64,000 bases of DNA from Cerasicoccus frondis (GCA_031296915.1 JAVDPC010000011.1:124001-188000), one strand, 5' to 3'. Positions 35,457 through 44,894 are shown, counted from the first letter of the stretch. The notes: a model not told the origin generated them from the letters alone. Numbers and translations are program-made.

Positions 35457-37553
35457 TTATGAAGCGTTGAGGTCGATCTTCGCCTTCGGCGTATCTTTTC
35501 GCTTCGCCCGGTAGTTGTAGTAGTCGTTGTAGCGATTGTAATAATAATAGTGGCTCGGCTGGCGCGTATCGACGAAATTGAGCACAAAGCCATCAACCGC
35601 CACTCCCCGCAATTCGAGGATGTCGAGCGAAGATTTGATCTGGCCCGAACGCGTGTAGTTGGAACGGACCATGAAAATAACCGCATCCGCTTTGGTCGCG
35701 AAACTGGGCGTATCATCGGTCGCCAGCACAGGCGGACAGTCAAAAATCACATAATCATAGCGGTCCCGCATTTCGGCCAACAGAGCTTCAAAACGCTTGC
35801 TCAATAACAGTTCACCGGGGCGCTCAGGGTAATCTCCGCAAGGTATCACTTGCAGGTTATCTGTCTCGGTTTGGATGATGACATCGTCCAGTTTCATGGT
35901 CGGGTCCTCGATCAGCTCGGCCAGTCCCGGATGGGAATCAATGTCAAATTCCGTATGAACGCGCCCACGCCGCAAATCCGCGTCCACCAGCAAAGTCTTG
36001 GAATGGGCAAACGCCATGGTAATGCCCAAATTACTCGCCAAGGTCGATTTGCCTTCTGCCGGCACCGCGCTCGTTAGCAGGATCACTTGCGGCTTCTGGC
36101 CGTCGAGGTTCATGAAGAGCATCGACGAACGAATATTACGGCAGGATTCCGCAAACATCACTCGATCATCACTGGCTTGCAGCAAGGGCAAGCGAGTGCC
36201 TTTCTTGCCGACTTGCAACGGTATCACACCTAGAACAGGTGGACTGAAGCGGGCGCTCACGTCTTCAGCCGATACAATGCGTGTATCCAGCATCGAGATC
36301 AGCGTGAGGATGCCGACGCCCAACATCAACCCAACGACACCGCCCAGCGCAATTTGCTTGTTTCGGTCCATCGCAACTTGGAAAGCCGGGCTGGCCTTTT
36401 GCAGAATTGAAATCGTTTCCTGGTGAGTGTTTTGAGTGATGTCGATGGACTCAATGGATGAAAGTAAGCGCGCATGAACGGCTTTCGCACTTTCAAGCCG
36501 CGAGTTCAAACGGTCAAACTCTGCCAGCAAGGTGCTGAATTTCAACGCTTTCACTTCCCATTCCGCGATGATTTCATCGAGATTCTTCAGTTCTGCCTCC
36601 AACTGCTTCCGGCGATCCTCCAGCTGCCGCAGCGTCTGGCGGCGGTAGATGTTCAGCAGGTTCGCCTGGCGCTCGATTTCCTGATTCAATCGCCGGATCT
36701 TAGGATGCGCCGGCTTCATGTAGATGGAAAATTCGTCGCGCTCCGCGCGCAATTGCTCCACAGAGCGTTTCGCCTGCTCATAGCTGCTATCCAATGAGCT
36801 TAGCTTGGACTCGGTCAGGGCGTCCAATTCTTTCTCACTATCGCCTCCCATGTTACTCAAAATCCGAATCTCGGTTTTTAAATTCGCACGACGATTATTC
36901 AAATCCGCCAAATAAGATCCTGCATTATTGCCCTGCTCAGTAATGAAAACGATGTTATTGGTCCGTTGAAATTGCAGCTTCTGCTCTTCCAGTTCCTCAA
37001 TGTCCTGCTGCTTCTCAAGCACTTTCTGCATGACGGTCAGGAACACTTTTTCCGTGGTCTGGTTACGACGCTCTTCCTTGTAGGCCAGAAATTCGTGCAT
37101 CAACGCATCAAGGTAATGCTGCACGTATTTGGGCTCAGAGCCCGTCGCCGACAAATCAAACGCACTGGCGTCCGTCGCCTGATTAATACCTACAGACACA
37201 TGTGTGCGCTGCAACTCAGGATACAAAGCGGCCACCCGCTGCACCGTGCGCTCGCGAACCTGCTGGCTATTCATCAGCTTAATCTGGGTCCCGAAAAAAT
37301 TCAGGAAAACCTCCTGATACCGGGCCCCCTCGGGGATACTCACCTGCCCATCAATCACCATCTGAGCATTTGAGCGATACTCCGGCTGCCGCTGCGACTG
37401 CTGATACCACTTGCCCGCCACCCCTAGAGAGACACACAGCACGATCACCCACCACAGGCGGGACATGACCATCCGCGCGCGGAAATAAAAGGTGCGGAGC
37501 GCTTCCGACCATTCGAAATCACTGTCGCTATCGCTGAATCCAGATGCGCCCAT
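35457..37553 (-). CDS. Wzc-type polysaccharide co-polymerase with BY-kinase domain
   Basis: 698 residues. An N-terminal membrane helix, a long coiled-coil periplasmic region (about 150-380) and a second helix (QIALGGVVGLMLGVGILTLISM) form the Wzz/GNVR part. The cytoplasmic tyrosine kinase has Walker A SAVPAEGKST (near 495), Walker A' LLVDADLRR and Walker B YVIFDCPPVL. It ends in a tyrosine cluster (HYYYYNRYNDYYNYR) for autophosphorylation. It controls chain length and export together with Wza. It overlaps nothing: wza ends 4 bp before its start. Confidence 0.93.
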   Translation of the reverse strand: MGASGFSDSDSDFEWSEALRTFYFRARMVMSRLWWVIVLCVSLGVAGKWYQQSQRQPEYRSNAQMVIDGQVSIPEGARYQEVFLNFFGTQIKLMNSQQVRERTVQRVAALYPELQRTHVSVGINQATDASAFDLSATGSEPKYVQHYLDALMHEFLAYKEERRNQTTEKVFLTVMQKVLEKQQDIEELEEQKLQFQRTNNIVFITEQGNNAGSYLADLNNRRANLKTEIRILSNMGGDSEKELDALTESKLSSLDSSYEQAKRSVEQLRAERDEFSIYMKPAHPKIRRLNQEIERQANLLNIYRRQTLRQLEDRRKQLEAELKNLDEIIAEWEVKALKFSTLLAEFDRLNSRLESAKAVHARLLSSIESIDITQNTHQETISILQKASPAFQVAMDRNKQIALGGVVGLMLGVGILTLISMLDTRIVSAEDVSARFSPPVLGVIPLQVGKKGTRLPLLQASDDRVMFAESCRNIRSSMLFMNLDGQKPQVILLTSAVPAEGKSTLASNLGITMAFAHSKTLLVDADLRRGRVHTEFDIDSHPGLAELIEDPTMKLDDVIIQTETDNLQVIPCGDYPERPGELLLSKRFEALLAEMRDRYDYVIFDCPPVLATDDTPSFATKADAVIFMVRSNYTRSGQIKSSLDILELRGVAVDGFVLNFVDTRQPSHYYYYNRYNDYYNYRAKRKDTPKAKIDLNAS

Positions 37554-37556
37554 TGA

Positions 37557-38582
37557 TTAAAATACAATCCATTTTTCGTCGACAATGATACGGTCGCCTG
37601 GCTTCAGCAACACATCATTATCGAGCTTACCGTAATCCAGGATTTCATCGACATTGATTTCCCGCTCGTTGCGGGAGCCGTCCTCGCCATAGCGAATTAG
37701 CTTCACGTCGCTGCCATCGCCAAACTGGGTAAAGCCGCCTGCCGACAGAATCGCTTCGCTAAGCGTAATTTTTTGTCCAATGGAAATCGGGTAGACCCCT
37801 GGGCGCCCGATCGCTCCGCTCAAGGTAAACGAACCACTCGTATCGCCGCGGCGACCAACAAAAATGCGGTCATTCGCACGTAAGATAATGTCCATGCTCA
37901 AATTGCCCGTTTCCAGGATTTGGCCTACATTGACGTCGAAGCGTTGCGAATCTTCCGGGTTTTCCGCATTGGGGCGAATCAAAGACACCCGGGTTGGGTC
38001 CGCATAAACAGAAAATCCACCGGCACGCATGATCGCTTCGCTAACGCGGAGGATGTCGCCGGGGGGAATTTCCACCATACCCTCACGGCTGACCTCGCCC
38101 ATGACCAGCACCACGCCACGCCGACTCGAAGCCTGATGCTGTGAAATCAGCACGGTCGCTTGATAGTAGTAGTCCTTCTTAAGGGCTTCACTCACCGCCA
38201 TCGCCAATTGCTGCGCCGTCAAGCCCTGCGCCTTCAAACCGCCTAAAAGCGGCAATTCGATGTTACCATCTTCCTCAACCAATAAGACTTCCGGAGCCTC
38301 GCGATCTTCGAGAACGGTATACTCCAAGCGATCTCCAACCTCGATAATGCGGCTATTGTCGAGCTCGAGCATTGCCCGATTTGAATCGTTGCCATCCACT
38401 GGCGGAGGCGGAGCGCGAAAAAGCTCTGGGAGCGGCTCAGCGACACCATCTGTGGCATCGCCGGACGACATCGTCGATTCAGCAGTTGGTGATGAACCGG
38501 GATCAGGCGCTAATCCAGTTGTTTGTGCGGAACTCCAGCTCAACCCACCCAAGATGAGCGTTGCCAGGATTCTAGAAATCAT
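37557..38582 (-). CDS. Wza-type polysaccharide export outer-membrane protein
   Basis: 341 residues from the ATG 38582, which starts a signal peptide (MISRILATLILGGLSWSSAQ); the longer frame to 38657 is the preceding gene's 3' end. After a Pro-rich linker it has the poly_export domain (IIEVGDRLEYTVLEDREAPEVLLVEEDGNIELPLLGGL) and two SLBB-type domains (VLVMGEVSREGMVEIPPGD, FTLSGAIGRPGVYPISIG). There is no lipobox. It forms the outer-membrane exit pore. Its start overlaps the end of the upstream barrel gene by about 11 bp, a sign of translational coupling. Confidence 0.9.
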   Translation of the reverse strand: MISRILATLILGGLSWSSAQTTGLAPDPGSSPTAESTMSSGDATDGVAEPLPELFRAPPPPVDGNDSNRAMLELDNSRIIEVGDRLEYTVLEDREAPEVLLVEEDGNIELPLLGGLKAQGLTAQQLAMAVSEALKKDYYYQATVLISQHQASSRRGVVLVMGEVSREGMVEIPPGDILRVSEAIMRAGGFSVYADPTRVSLIRPNAENPEDSQRFDVNVGQILETGNLSMDIILRANDRIFVGRRGDTSGSFTLSGAIGRPGVYPISIGQKITLSEAILSAGGFTQFGDGSDVKLIRYGEDGSRNEREINVDEILDYGKLDNDVLLKPGDRIIVDEKWIVF

Positions 38583-39822
38583 AACGGAGGCCCAGCGTAA
38601 CAATGTTCTGGGTATAAGAACGATTGAACAGATTTGAATCTTTGCGGGAAAATGCATAATCCAAGCTCGCCTTCAATTTACTGGATAAGGAATAGTCAAC
38701 ACCAACACCAACGCCATAGCGACCATAATCTTCCGCCGTTGAAACCGGTTGCCCCAAGGAATTAAAGCCCGAGCCACCGGAATCGGCTCCTAACTCATAA
38801 AAGGCTTGGCCACGCGGGCTAATCTTACTGTTCATCCGCCAATTGAAGGCGTAGATAACTGAAAATACCGAATCGACATTGGATAAATAGCCGTAATTGA
38901 AGCTGTGTGAAGCCGTCAACGAGTGCTCGAAGACGCTGGACAATCGGTGGCTCGCCGTGACCGAGCCAATGATCCCGCTTGGCTGAGTCGAGTCGTTGAT
39001 GGTGCCGCCCGTATCGAAATAAAACTCCTGATAGGCAAAATTACCTGCTAAACTCAGGTTTTCGGACGCCTGCCAGATCGCCATTGGACCGACCGACCAA
39101 GACCAACTGTTGTTATTAACGCCCTCCTCATAAACATTATAGTTAAGTGAACCCGTGACGCCAACCGTCAGGTTATCTTCCACCATCAGTCGTGGGCCGC
39201 CAGCAAGCTGATACTCATGGCGCTGCGTGTAGTCAAACAACGAGGAAGTCGGGATGACGTCCAGGCGGCTAAACCCGGCGAAAAGCACGAGATCGTTCAA
39301 GTCCCAGTCCGCATCCACCCCGGCAATATTCGTGAAACGACCGTAGTCCAGTGGATTGTTCGAGACCACCGCTCCATTCAGACTAAAGGCGTCGGCAGCA
39401 TCGACGGAATAGGATAGCCGGTCATAGAACTCAAGGGTCACGTCATCGATGAACACCGTGAACGCGATCTTGGTGTCTGGCGTAATATTGAGAAAGTTGT
39501 TGATCGAATCCAGCTCCGGGTTGCGAATGTATTTTTCATACCCCATTCCAATGCTGACGCTGAGGGTGTTCAGCTCCGTGACCTGATATCGGCCACTCAA
39601 CACAATCCCCGGTCGCAGAATGATGTCCCAAATCGGATTATACTCCGCGTAATTAATGTTGTCGTTGTAGGTGACATTAAAGGTCGCCGCTAAATCGAAA
39701 ACGAATCCTCCAATTTTGAAGTTTTCACTCTGAGCGTTAGCTACATTGAGAAACCCATAGAGAAATACAGCCACAAGGCCCTGCTTAACCTTAAGGTTAA
39801 TTTTCCATTTGCTTGCCAGCAT
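38572..39822 (-). CDS. Outer-membrane beta-barrel protein of the polysaccharide operon
   Basis: 416 residues from the ATG at 39822 (MLASKWKINLKVKQGLVAVFL..., signal ending NVANA); the frame could begin at a TTG at 39855. The body is a strand-rich barrel ending LGLRYDF with the terminal Phe. First gene of the wza-wzc-wzy run. Similar barrels next to exosortase-type exopolysaccharide genes are common in PVC bacteria, and it may be a secretin-like or adhesion partner of Wza. No enzymatic motif. Confidence 0.78.
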   Translation of the reverse strand: MLASKWKINLKVKQGLVAVFLYGFLNVANAQSENFKIGGFVFDLAATFNVTYNDNINYAEYNPIWDIILRPGIVLSGRYQVTELNTLSVSIGMGYEKYIRNPELDSINNFLNITPDTKIAFTVFIDDVTLEFYDRLSYSVDAADAFSLNGAVVSNNPLDYGRFTNIAGVDADWDLNDLVLFAGFSRLDVIPTSSLFDYTQRHEYQLAGGPRLMVEDNLTVGVTGSLNYNVYEEGVNNNSWSWSVGPMAIWQASENLSLAGNFAYQEFYFDTGGTINDSTQPSGIIGSVTASHRLSSVFEHSLTASHSFNYGYLSNVDSVFSVIYAFNWRMNSKISPRGQAFYELGADSGGSGFNSLGQPVSTAEDYGRYGVGVGVDYSLSSKLKASLDYAFSRKDSNLFNRSYTQNIVTLGLRYDF

Positions 39823-39999
39823 TCGCTTAGAAAATAGAGTCAACACGGGAGCCAATCTAGGAGGGGAGAAAGAAAATGTGCAATAAATTCTTTAAATTGA
39901 ATGATAAAAGCGCCGATAATCAGTGAAGGATGTGTAAATCACTACGGATTAATTTGCTGTTAATTTAGCAGAAAAATTGTAGACTAGACAACTAAAGCA

Positions 40000-41460
40000 A
40001 TGATTTTCGGTTACTCAAAACGCGCAATCATATGGATGGCAATCATGGCGCCGTCCATCTTGAGCTATGCTCAGGACGAGAAACCAGCGGAAGCCAAATC
40101 AATCAGCCTGCTGGAAGTCCCGGAAGTGACTCAAGAAGAACTACTGGACAAGCAGAAGAATCTGGCCCGCTGGCACATGGGGGCAACCCTCTACGACGCG
40201 TCCGAAGATTTTCTCAACCCAGTCACTTGGCAAGAAGCCGACAGCACAGAAACAATTGGTGTGCTCATGTTGGACGACCCGACCGGGTCCTTCGAAGTCC
40301 ATCCTGGCGAATATCGGTTCGTGGTCGACCTCACGGATTTCTTCACCATCACCCGCTTTAACTTCAAAAACTTCACTGCGGAAGGTTCGGTCCAAGTATT
40401 CTTCTCCCGTTCCCTGGAGGCGCCAGACGCCAGCGCTTGGAAAAGCGCCGCGAAGCCAGACAACTTTACCCGGAATCAAGTCGTCAGCCCCAAATTCCGG
40501 CCGTTTGAAGCCCGATACATCATGGTCCACCTGACGGTGACAGAGGCCGGACTCATCGGCAACATGGGCGCATTTGGCAACCTGTCCGTCGCCGAAGTCC
40601 GCATGAACGACCAAAAGCGTGACGAAAACATCGCCGCCAACACCTCACGATCCGTTGACAGCAAACCAGTCAAATACAATTACGCTTCGGCGCACTCCGA
40701 CTCACGCGTAGCCTACGTCAGCTCCGGTCAAGCCAACTACGCCATGTCCATGATCGACGACGACGTCGAAACCTTCTACGATTTTGAAGAAGGCGACGAG
40801 GAGAATATAGTAATCGTCGACCTCAACGATCAACGTGAAGTCAACAGCGTTTCCATGCTTTTCGAGTCTGGCCCCGGCGACTTCGATTTCTATGTCGTCA
40901 ACAAACTTCCTGACGATGTTCAGGAGGCTCTCAACAAGATGGATGAGGAAAACAACGCCAAGCGTGAAGCACTCAAAGGCAAGCCGGATAAAGGCGAGAA
41001 TGACGACATGGCCATGATCTTCAACCATGGCCAATGGGAGCCCCTGCTCCTGGCACAAAACGGCGCGGCTGACGCCATCGGCTCCATTGTTAGCTTTGCC
41101 GGTGACGCCATTTTCACCACCGTTTCGCTTCCCGGCAGTTTCTTCAGCGCACTGGCTCCGACTGTTCAGCAGACAGTTACTGGATCAGAAGAGCGCTTTC
41201 GCATCGACTTTTCCAACCTGACGGGGCGCTACCTGATCATTCGCTTCACGCCTGCTCCTGGCGGCGGCTCCACGATGCGTGTTTATGAAGTCAGCTTGAT
41301 GGGTGACATCATCGCCAATGAAGATGACCCGCCAGTCGACCGCGTGGAAGCTTTCAGCATGTTCAACGCAGGCTCCGGAGTCTTGGAGCTGGCGCCTCCC
41401 CCCTCTCAGATACTCACGCCACCGGTCCCTGCGCCCCCACCTCCGCCGATTAGTCCGTAG
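40000..41460 (+). CDS. Exported protein with discoidin-like beta-sandwich regions
   Basis: 486 residues with a signal peptide (about 1-24, ending LSYAQ). Two regions look like galactose-binding beta sandwiches: about 80-215 and 235-430, the second with DDDVETFYDFEEGDEENIVIVDLNDQREVNSVSMLFESG and a final strand RYLIIRFTPAPGGGSTMRVYEVSL. The first has the analogous ITRFNFKNFTAEGSVQVFFS. The tail is Pro-rich (PPVPAPPPPPISP). It is divergent from the exopolysaccharide operon with a 178-bp A+T-rich gap, so may be co-regulated. Function unknown. Confidence 0.72.
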   Translation: MIFGYSKRAIIWMAIMAPSILSYAQDEKPAEAKSISLLEVPEVTQEELLDKQKNLARWHMGATLYDASEDFLNPVTWQEADSTETIGVLMLDDPTGSFEVHPGEYRFVVDLTDFFTITRFNFKNFTAEGSVQVFFSRSLEAPDASAWKSAAKPDNFTRNQVVSPKFRPFEARYIMVHLTVTEAGLIGNMGAFGNLSVAEVRMNDQKRDENIAANTSRSVDSKPVKYNYASAHSDSRVAYVSSGQANYAMSMIDDDVETFYDFEEGDEENIVIVDLNDQREVNSVSMLFESGPGDFDFYVVNKLPDDVQEALNKMDEENNAKREALKGKPDKGENDDMAMIFNHGQWEPLLLAQNGAADAIGSIVSFAGDAIFTTVSLPGSFFSALAPTVQQTVTGSEERFRIDFSNLTGRYLIIRFTPAPGGGSTMRVYEVSLMGDIIANEDDPPVDRVEAFSMFNAGSGVLELAPPPSQILTPPVPAPPPPPISP

Positions 41461-41504
41461 CGTAGGCGCACCTGAAACGGGCGAAACAGCTGCCCGGCAA
41501 CAAC

Positions 41505-43001
41505 TTAGCCGTTAATATATTTCTTAACGGTCCGGCGATCAAGCTCCAGTCGACGCCCGATTTCTTCGTAATTGGGCGTTTTCTCATAAAGCTGGGAAAC
41601 GTAGCGCGAGAGCAGTTCATTGGCGGTCAAGCTGCCCAATTGTATCTCCATCGCCAGCTCACTGGCGGGGCTGTTCGCGTCTGGCGCTCCCAAAGGTTGC
41701 GGCGTGTATTCGCCGTGCACGAGGATGTTCCTCACGCATTGCTCCAATTCCCGGAAATTACCTGGCCACGGGTAATCTTCGCTCAAATCGCGCGCCACCA
41801 CCGCCATCGCTTCGTCGGTCAGCGCCGGGCTTTCATCAGCGCCTACCAGTTTCCGCGAAATATGAGACACCAGGTTCTCAAGCTCGCCAGGAGACTCGCG
41901 CAGAATCTCCCGCAACGAAGGCGTCCGCACATGATCAGCGTTCAGCCGGAAATAGAAGTCCTCGCGAAAGCGGCCTGCCTCGATTTCCGCCAGCAAGTCA
42001 CGATTGGTCGCAGCCATAATCTTCCCTTGGAAAGTCCGCTGCTCGGTATCGCCAATGGGCGTAAAAGTCCGGGTTTGCAGCAAGCGCAGCAACTTGACCT
42101 GAATCGTTGGTTCTGTCTCGCCGATTTCATCCAAAAAAACCGTTCCATGCTGACCACAAACCGACAAATACCCCTTGCGGTCATGCAATGCGCCCGTGAA
42201 GGCGCCCTTACGGTGGCCATAGAGCTCGGACTCGATCAGGTTCGACGACAAGGCTGATAAGTTAATCGGATAGAAGGCCCGGATGAAGTCTTCCTCAAAC
42301 TCGCGCGTATTCGGATTAAACGGGATAAACCGGCTCAAGCCAATCGCCCGCGCAACAAGTTCCTTACCCGTTCCCGATGGGCCAGTGATGAGCGTGATGA
42401 TGTCCCCCATGCGGTCAGCCAAGACCCTCTGGTAGCGGTCCATGTCATGGGTGAATATCGACTGCCAGATCCGCGCCCGCAGCTTGGTCGCCGCCGGGCT
42501 AGCCCCAACGATGTATTGATAAATGTGCTGAAAGGCGCGGCGCACCTGGAAAAAAACCGCAAACAACCGAATTTCATCAATGACGGCGTAGGCGCCAACA
42601 AAACCTTGCGGCAACCAATGACGAACCTCCTGGCCAAAACGATCATAAAACGGAATGCGCTGGGCGGCGCTTCCCCGCATATGACCCGCCTCAATTACTT
42701 TGTCGAAATCACGCCGAAACTGATGAAACACATGAAAAAAGACCAGCTCCTGGTAAAGATAGGCGTCACGATCGTTGGGCTCTTTCTGCAGATCCCAATT
42801 TTTCCGGCCAGACTCAATCGTTCGCTCCAAAAGGGCCAGTATCGCGCCAAGGTCGGATTTTTCGGCGCCGCGCCCACCATGGGCCTCCAGGATTTCACGC
42901 TCCAGCTCCTTGCGCGCGTCTTCAAACGGATTCATCCAGACCAAGCGCGCCAAACTCTGCGCCAGCGGTCGCTCTTCGGGGGAAAACAATCGAGTGCCCA
43001 T
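41505..43001 (-). CDS. Sigma-54-dependent transcriptional activator without a receiver domain
   Basis: 498 residues. The first ~185 residues form a helical domain I do not recognise; there is no receiver or GAF motif. The AAA+ domain follows: Walker A GPSGTGKE (near 204), the sigma-54 contact loop KGAFTGA (near 265), and Walker B GTVFLDEIGE. A C-terminal HTH (NYEEIGRRLELDRRTVKKYI) completes it. It activates sigma-54 promoters; the signal that drives it is unknown. It lies between the exopolysaccharide genes and a tiny membrane protein gene that has a sigma-54-like box upstream. Confidence 0.92.
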   Translation of the reverse strand: MGTRLFSPEERPLAQSLARLVWMNPFEDARKELEREILEAHGGRGAEKSDLGAILALLERTIESGRKNWDLQKEPNDRDAYLYQELVFFHVFHQFRRDFDKVIEAGHMRGSAAQRIPFYDRFGQEVRHWLPQGFVGAYAVIDEIRLFAVFFQVRRAFQHIYQYIVGASPAATKLRARIWQSIFTHDMDRYQRVLADRMGDIITLITGPSGTGKELVARAIGLSRFIPFNPNTREFEEDFIRAFYPINLSALSSNLIESELYGHRKGAFTGALHDRKGYLSVCGQHGTVFLDEIGETEPTIQVKLLRLLQTRTFTPIGDTEQRTFQGKIMAATNRDLLAEIEAGRFREDFYFRLNADHVRTPSLREILRESPGELENLVSHISRKLVGADESPALTDEAMAVVARDLSEDYPWPGNFRELEQCVRNILVHGEYTPQPLGAPDANSPASELAMEIQLGSLTANELLSRYVSQLYEKTPNYEEIGRRLELDRRTVKKYING

Positions 43002-43124
43002 TGTTCATTTTTTGTAGGATTGCGCACATTCAATGTCAACTCCCGTTATTTCAAAACAACAAACCCTCGAACGAACAATACACATCAATCTGATTAAAAA
43101 CGACTTACAAAACATTCAGCAAAA

Positions 43125-43141
43125 TTGGCATACAACGGGCA
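43125..43141 (+). promoter_or_regulatory. Possible sigma-54 (-24/-12) element
   Basis: TTGGCATACAACGGGCA (43125-43141) keeps the invariant GG and GC dinucleotides exactly 10 nt apart, as in TGGCAC-N5-TTGC. The activator gene is directly adjacent. If used, transcription would start only about 1 nt before the ATG at 43153, so it would be leaderless; this weakens the call. Confidence 0.35.
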
Positions 43142-43152
43142 AATAGGTAGGC

Positions 43153-43311
43153 ATGAACAAATTAAATAAAGTCAAAGCCCGTCAAAACAACGCATCTCAT
43201 AATCCACGCAAGCAACGTCGCTTTTGCGACAGCCTTGGCCTTTACGGTCTGCTGTGCTTGGGCTTCTTCGGCTCATTCATCGCGCTGCTCGAATATGGCG
43301 TGCGCTCGTAA
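43153..43311 (+). CDS. 52-residue basic single-span membrane protein
   Basis: A complete ATG-TAA frame of 52 codons, too short for most gene finders' cut-offs. The first 23 residues are basic (K, R, N rich; HNPRKQRRF). A hydrophobic span follows (about 28-46, LGLYGLLCLGFFGSFIALL) and ends EYGVRS. TAGGTAGG stands just before the ATG. Real or not is uncertain, but the coding-like third-position pattern and the membrane span support it. It sits head to head with the sigma-54 activator. Confidence 0.5.
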   Translation: MNKLNKVKARQNNASHNPRKQRRFCDSLGLYGLLCLGFFGSFIALLEYGVRS

Positions 43312-43330
43312 CGAAAAATCCCGCATAGAT

Positions 43331-43939
43331 TCATCGCCTGAACAGTCCAGAAGCCCAGCGCTGGCCTCGTTTGAGAAAACTAAGGTTGGCCACTTGCAGG
43401 TCGTCCAAGGAAATCAGTGAACCTCCCGCGATCGACAACCGATCAAAAACTGCCCTAACACGCTCCGCTGAACAGGAGCGAAAAACCTCCCCCGCCAGAG
43501 TATATTGCTCGCGCTGCCAAACATTAACATCAGAGCAGCGATAAACGAACTGCTTTGGAGCCGGGCTGTCCAGCAGCTCAAGCAACCGCTGGATGCGACG
43601 GGCGTATTTATCCCTGACCTTCTCCAGATCATTGACGCCAGCAGCAGAGAAATCATGCGGAAAAAGCATGCCATATTTGCGGCAAACCACCGGAGTAATG
43701 ATGTCCCGCTCGGCTTTGACATCCTGCCCCTCTTCCTCAAAGAGCAATCGCTCAGTTGGCGGCAGGTAAACCAAGTTCTCAGGATTCAAAAAATCGCTGA
43801 AACGGTTCTCCAGCAAAGAGAAAGCAGACTCAATCGGCGTGACATTCCAATCAAAAGGCAAGGCCTCCTTGCGCAGGTTCTTACGCCGCAAAAACTCGGA
43901 AATCTCGCAATCAATGCCGATGGGGATGTAAGTCGTCAT
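43331..43939 (-). CDS. DUF1796 papain-like putative cysteine peptidase
   Basis: 202 residues. The N-terminus matches the DUF1796 pattern, with the Cys in GIDCEISEFLRR and the PFDWNVTP box. A later YRCSDVNVWQREQY segment may hold the histidine/acid part of the site. There is no signal peptide. Members occur near polysaccharide or glycan genes and have no settled function. Here it follows the exopolysaccharide block. Confidence 0.72.
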   Translation of the reverse strand: MTTYIPIGIDCEISEFLRRKNLRKEALPFDWNVTPIESAFSLLENRFSDFLNPENLVYLPPTERLLFEEEGQDVKAERDIITPVVCRKYGMLFPHDFSAAGVNDLEKVRDKYARRIQRLLELLDSPAPKQFVYRCSDVNVWQREQYTLAGEVFRSCSAERVRAVFDRLSIAGGSLISLDDLQVANLSFLKRGQRWASGLFRR

Positions 43940-44002
43940 GTCTGTGAATCAAAAAAATGCATGAGCGCGTGCGCATCTGCAATAGCGCCAACGCATTTCG
44001 CC

Positions 44003-44038
44003 AAAAAAAATCGCCGCTCCCATCCAGAAGCGGCGATT
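44003..44038 (-). terminator. Intrinsic terminator of the 44062 gene
   Basis: On the minus strand AATCGCCGCT (44029-44038) pairs with AGCGGCGATT (44009-44018) over 10 bp, then a run of eight T. It lies 24 bp after the stop. Confidence 0.9.
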
Positions 44039-44061
44039 GAAAATACCGAAAACCGAGGCGC

Positions 44062-44826
44062 TTAGTCCTCCAGAAGATTCGCTTTAATGTAATCAAAGCT
44101 AATCTTCAGCGAATCAAAAGGATCACCTGGGCAAACGTCCTGCTCGACCATAAACCACTCGCAACCACCTGCTTCTGCGGCGGCGATGATTGCCTTGAAG
44201 TCTAGATTGCCTTGGCCAATTTCGCAAAAAATGTGCTCTTGGGCTGCCACCATCTTGAAGTCCTTCAAGTGAATCAAAGGAGTGCGGCCGGCAACTTTCT
44301 TCACCCAGGCAACGGGATCACAACCACCGGCGGCGACCCAGTAGGTATCGAGTTCAGCCTGGATCGCGCATTCATTATAAATTTTCTCCAGAATCGTGAC
44401 GTCTCCCATGCGCATGAACTCGACGTCATGGTTGTGGTAAGTCAGCACCAGATCATGCTTCTCGAATACTTCGACGGCGTTTTTCAAGTCAGCAATGAGC
44501 TCATTAACAGACTCTTCGCTGGTGAAATCAACACCGGCCGGATAAGGGTAAGCGGTGTATTTGCAACCCAGCTCCTTGAGACGCTGGCAGGACTTTTCCG
44601 GCTCCTTGCGCACCACATCACTGGGTTCGTGCGTCGAGCAAAGCACGAGATTGTTTTCTTTGCAGAGGCGGACGATCTCGCTGTTTTCAATCGGGCCAAA
44701 ACCGCTGACTTGAACGGCTTGGTAGCCGATATCGGCGACTTTTTTGAGAGTTTGCGCAACGTCTTCCGGTGTCTTGCAGAAATCGCGCAGCGTGTAAAGT
44801 TGGACGGCAACTTGGCTTAGCTTCAT
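44062..44826 (-). CDS. Sugar phosphate isomerase/epimerase-like TIM barrel protein
   Basis: 254 residues. It has the xylose-isomerase-like TIM barrel (AP endonuclease 2 superfamily) pattern: SQVAVQLYTLRDF, GYQAVQVSGFGP, YHNHDVEF (metal His/Glu), ELDTYWVAAGGCDP, and IHLKDFK, ending with a Glu in MVEQDVCPGDP. It is cytoplasmic with one own terminator. The metal-ligand pattern is intact, but substrate cannot be told from sequence; sugar or inositol-type keto-aldose isomerisation is the usual role. Confidence 0.85.
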   Translation of the reverse strand: MKLSQVAVQLYTLRDFCKTPEDVAQTLKKVADIGYQAVQVSGFGPIENSEIVRLCKENNLVLCSTHEPSDVVRKEPEKSCQRLKELGCKYTAYPYPAGVDFTSEESVNELIADLKNAVEVFEKHDLVLTYHNHDVEFMRMGDVTILEKIYNECAIQAELDTYWVAAGGCDPVAWVKKVAGRTPLIHLKDFKMVAAQEHIFCEIGQGNLDFKAIIAAAEAGGCEWFMVEQDVCPGDPFDSLKISFDYIKANLLED

Positions 44827-44894
44827 GAGGTGAGGGTTATCTGAGGGTTACTTGAAAGCCCAAGAATTACACTCGCCCACCAAGCAAGCGCAAC

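Noticed and set aside
39834..39855. Sigma-54 promoter before the exopolysaccharide operon (TTGGCTCCCGTGTTGA)
   Set aside because: Spacing from GG fits, but the -12 box ends GA instead of the invariant GC.
41640..43097. Plus-strand frames opposite the sigma-54 activator
   Set aside because: Shadows of a gene with intact AAA+ motifs on the minus strand.
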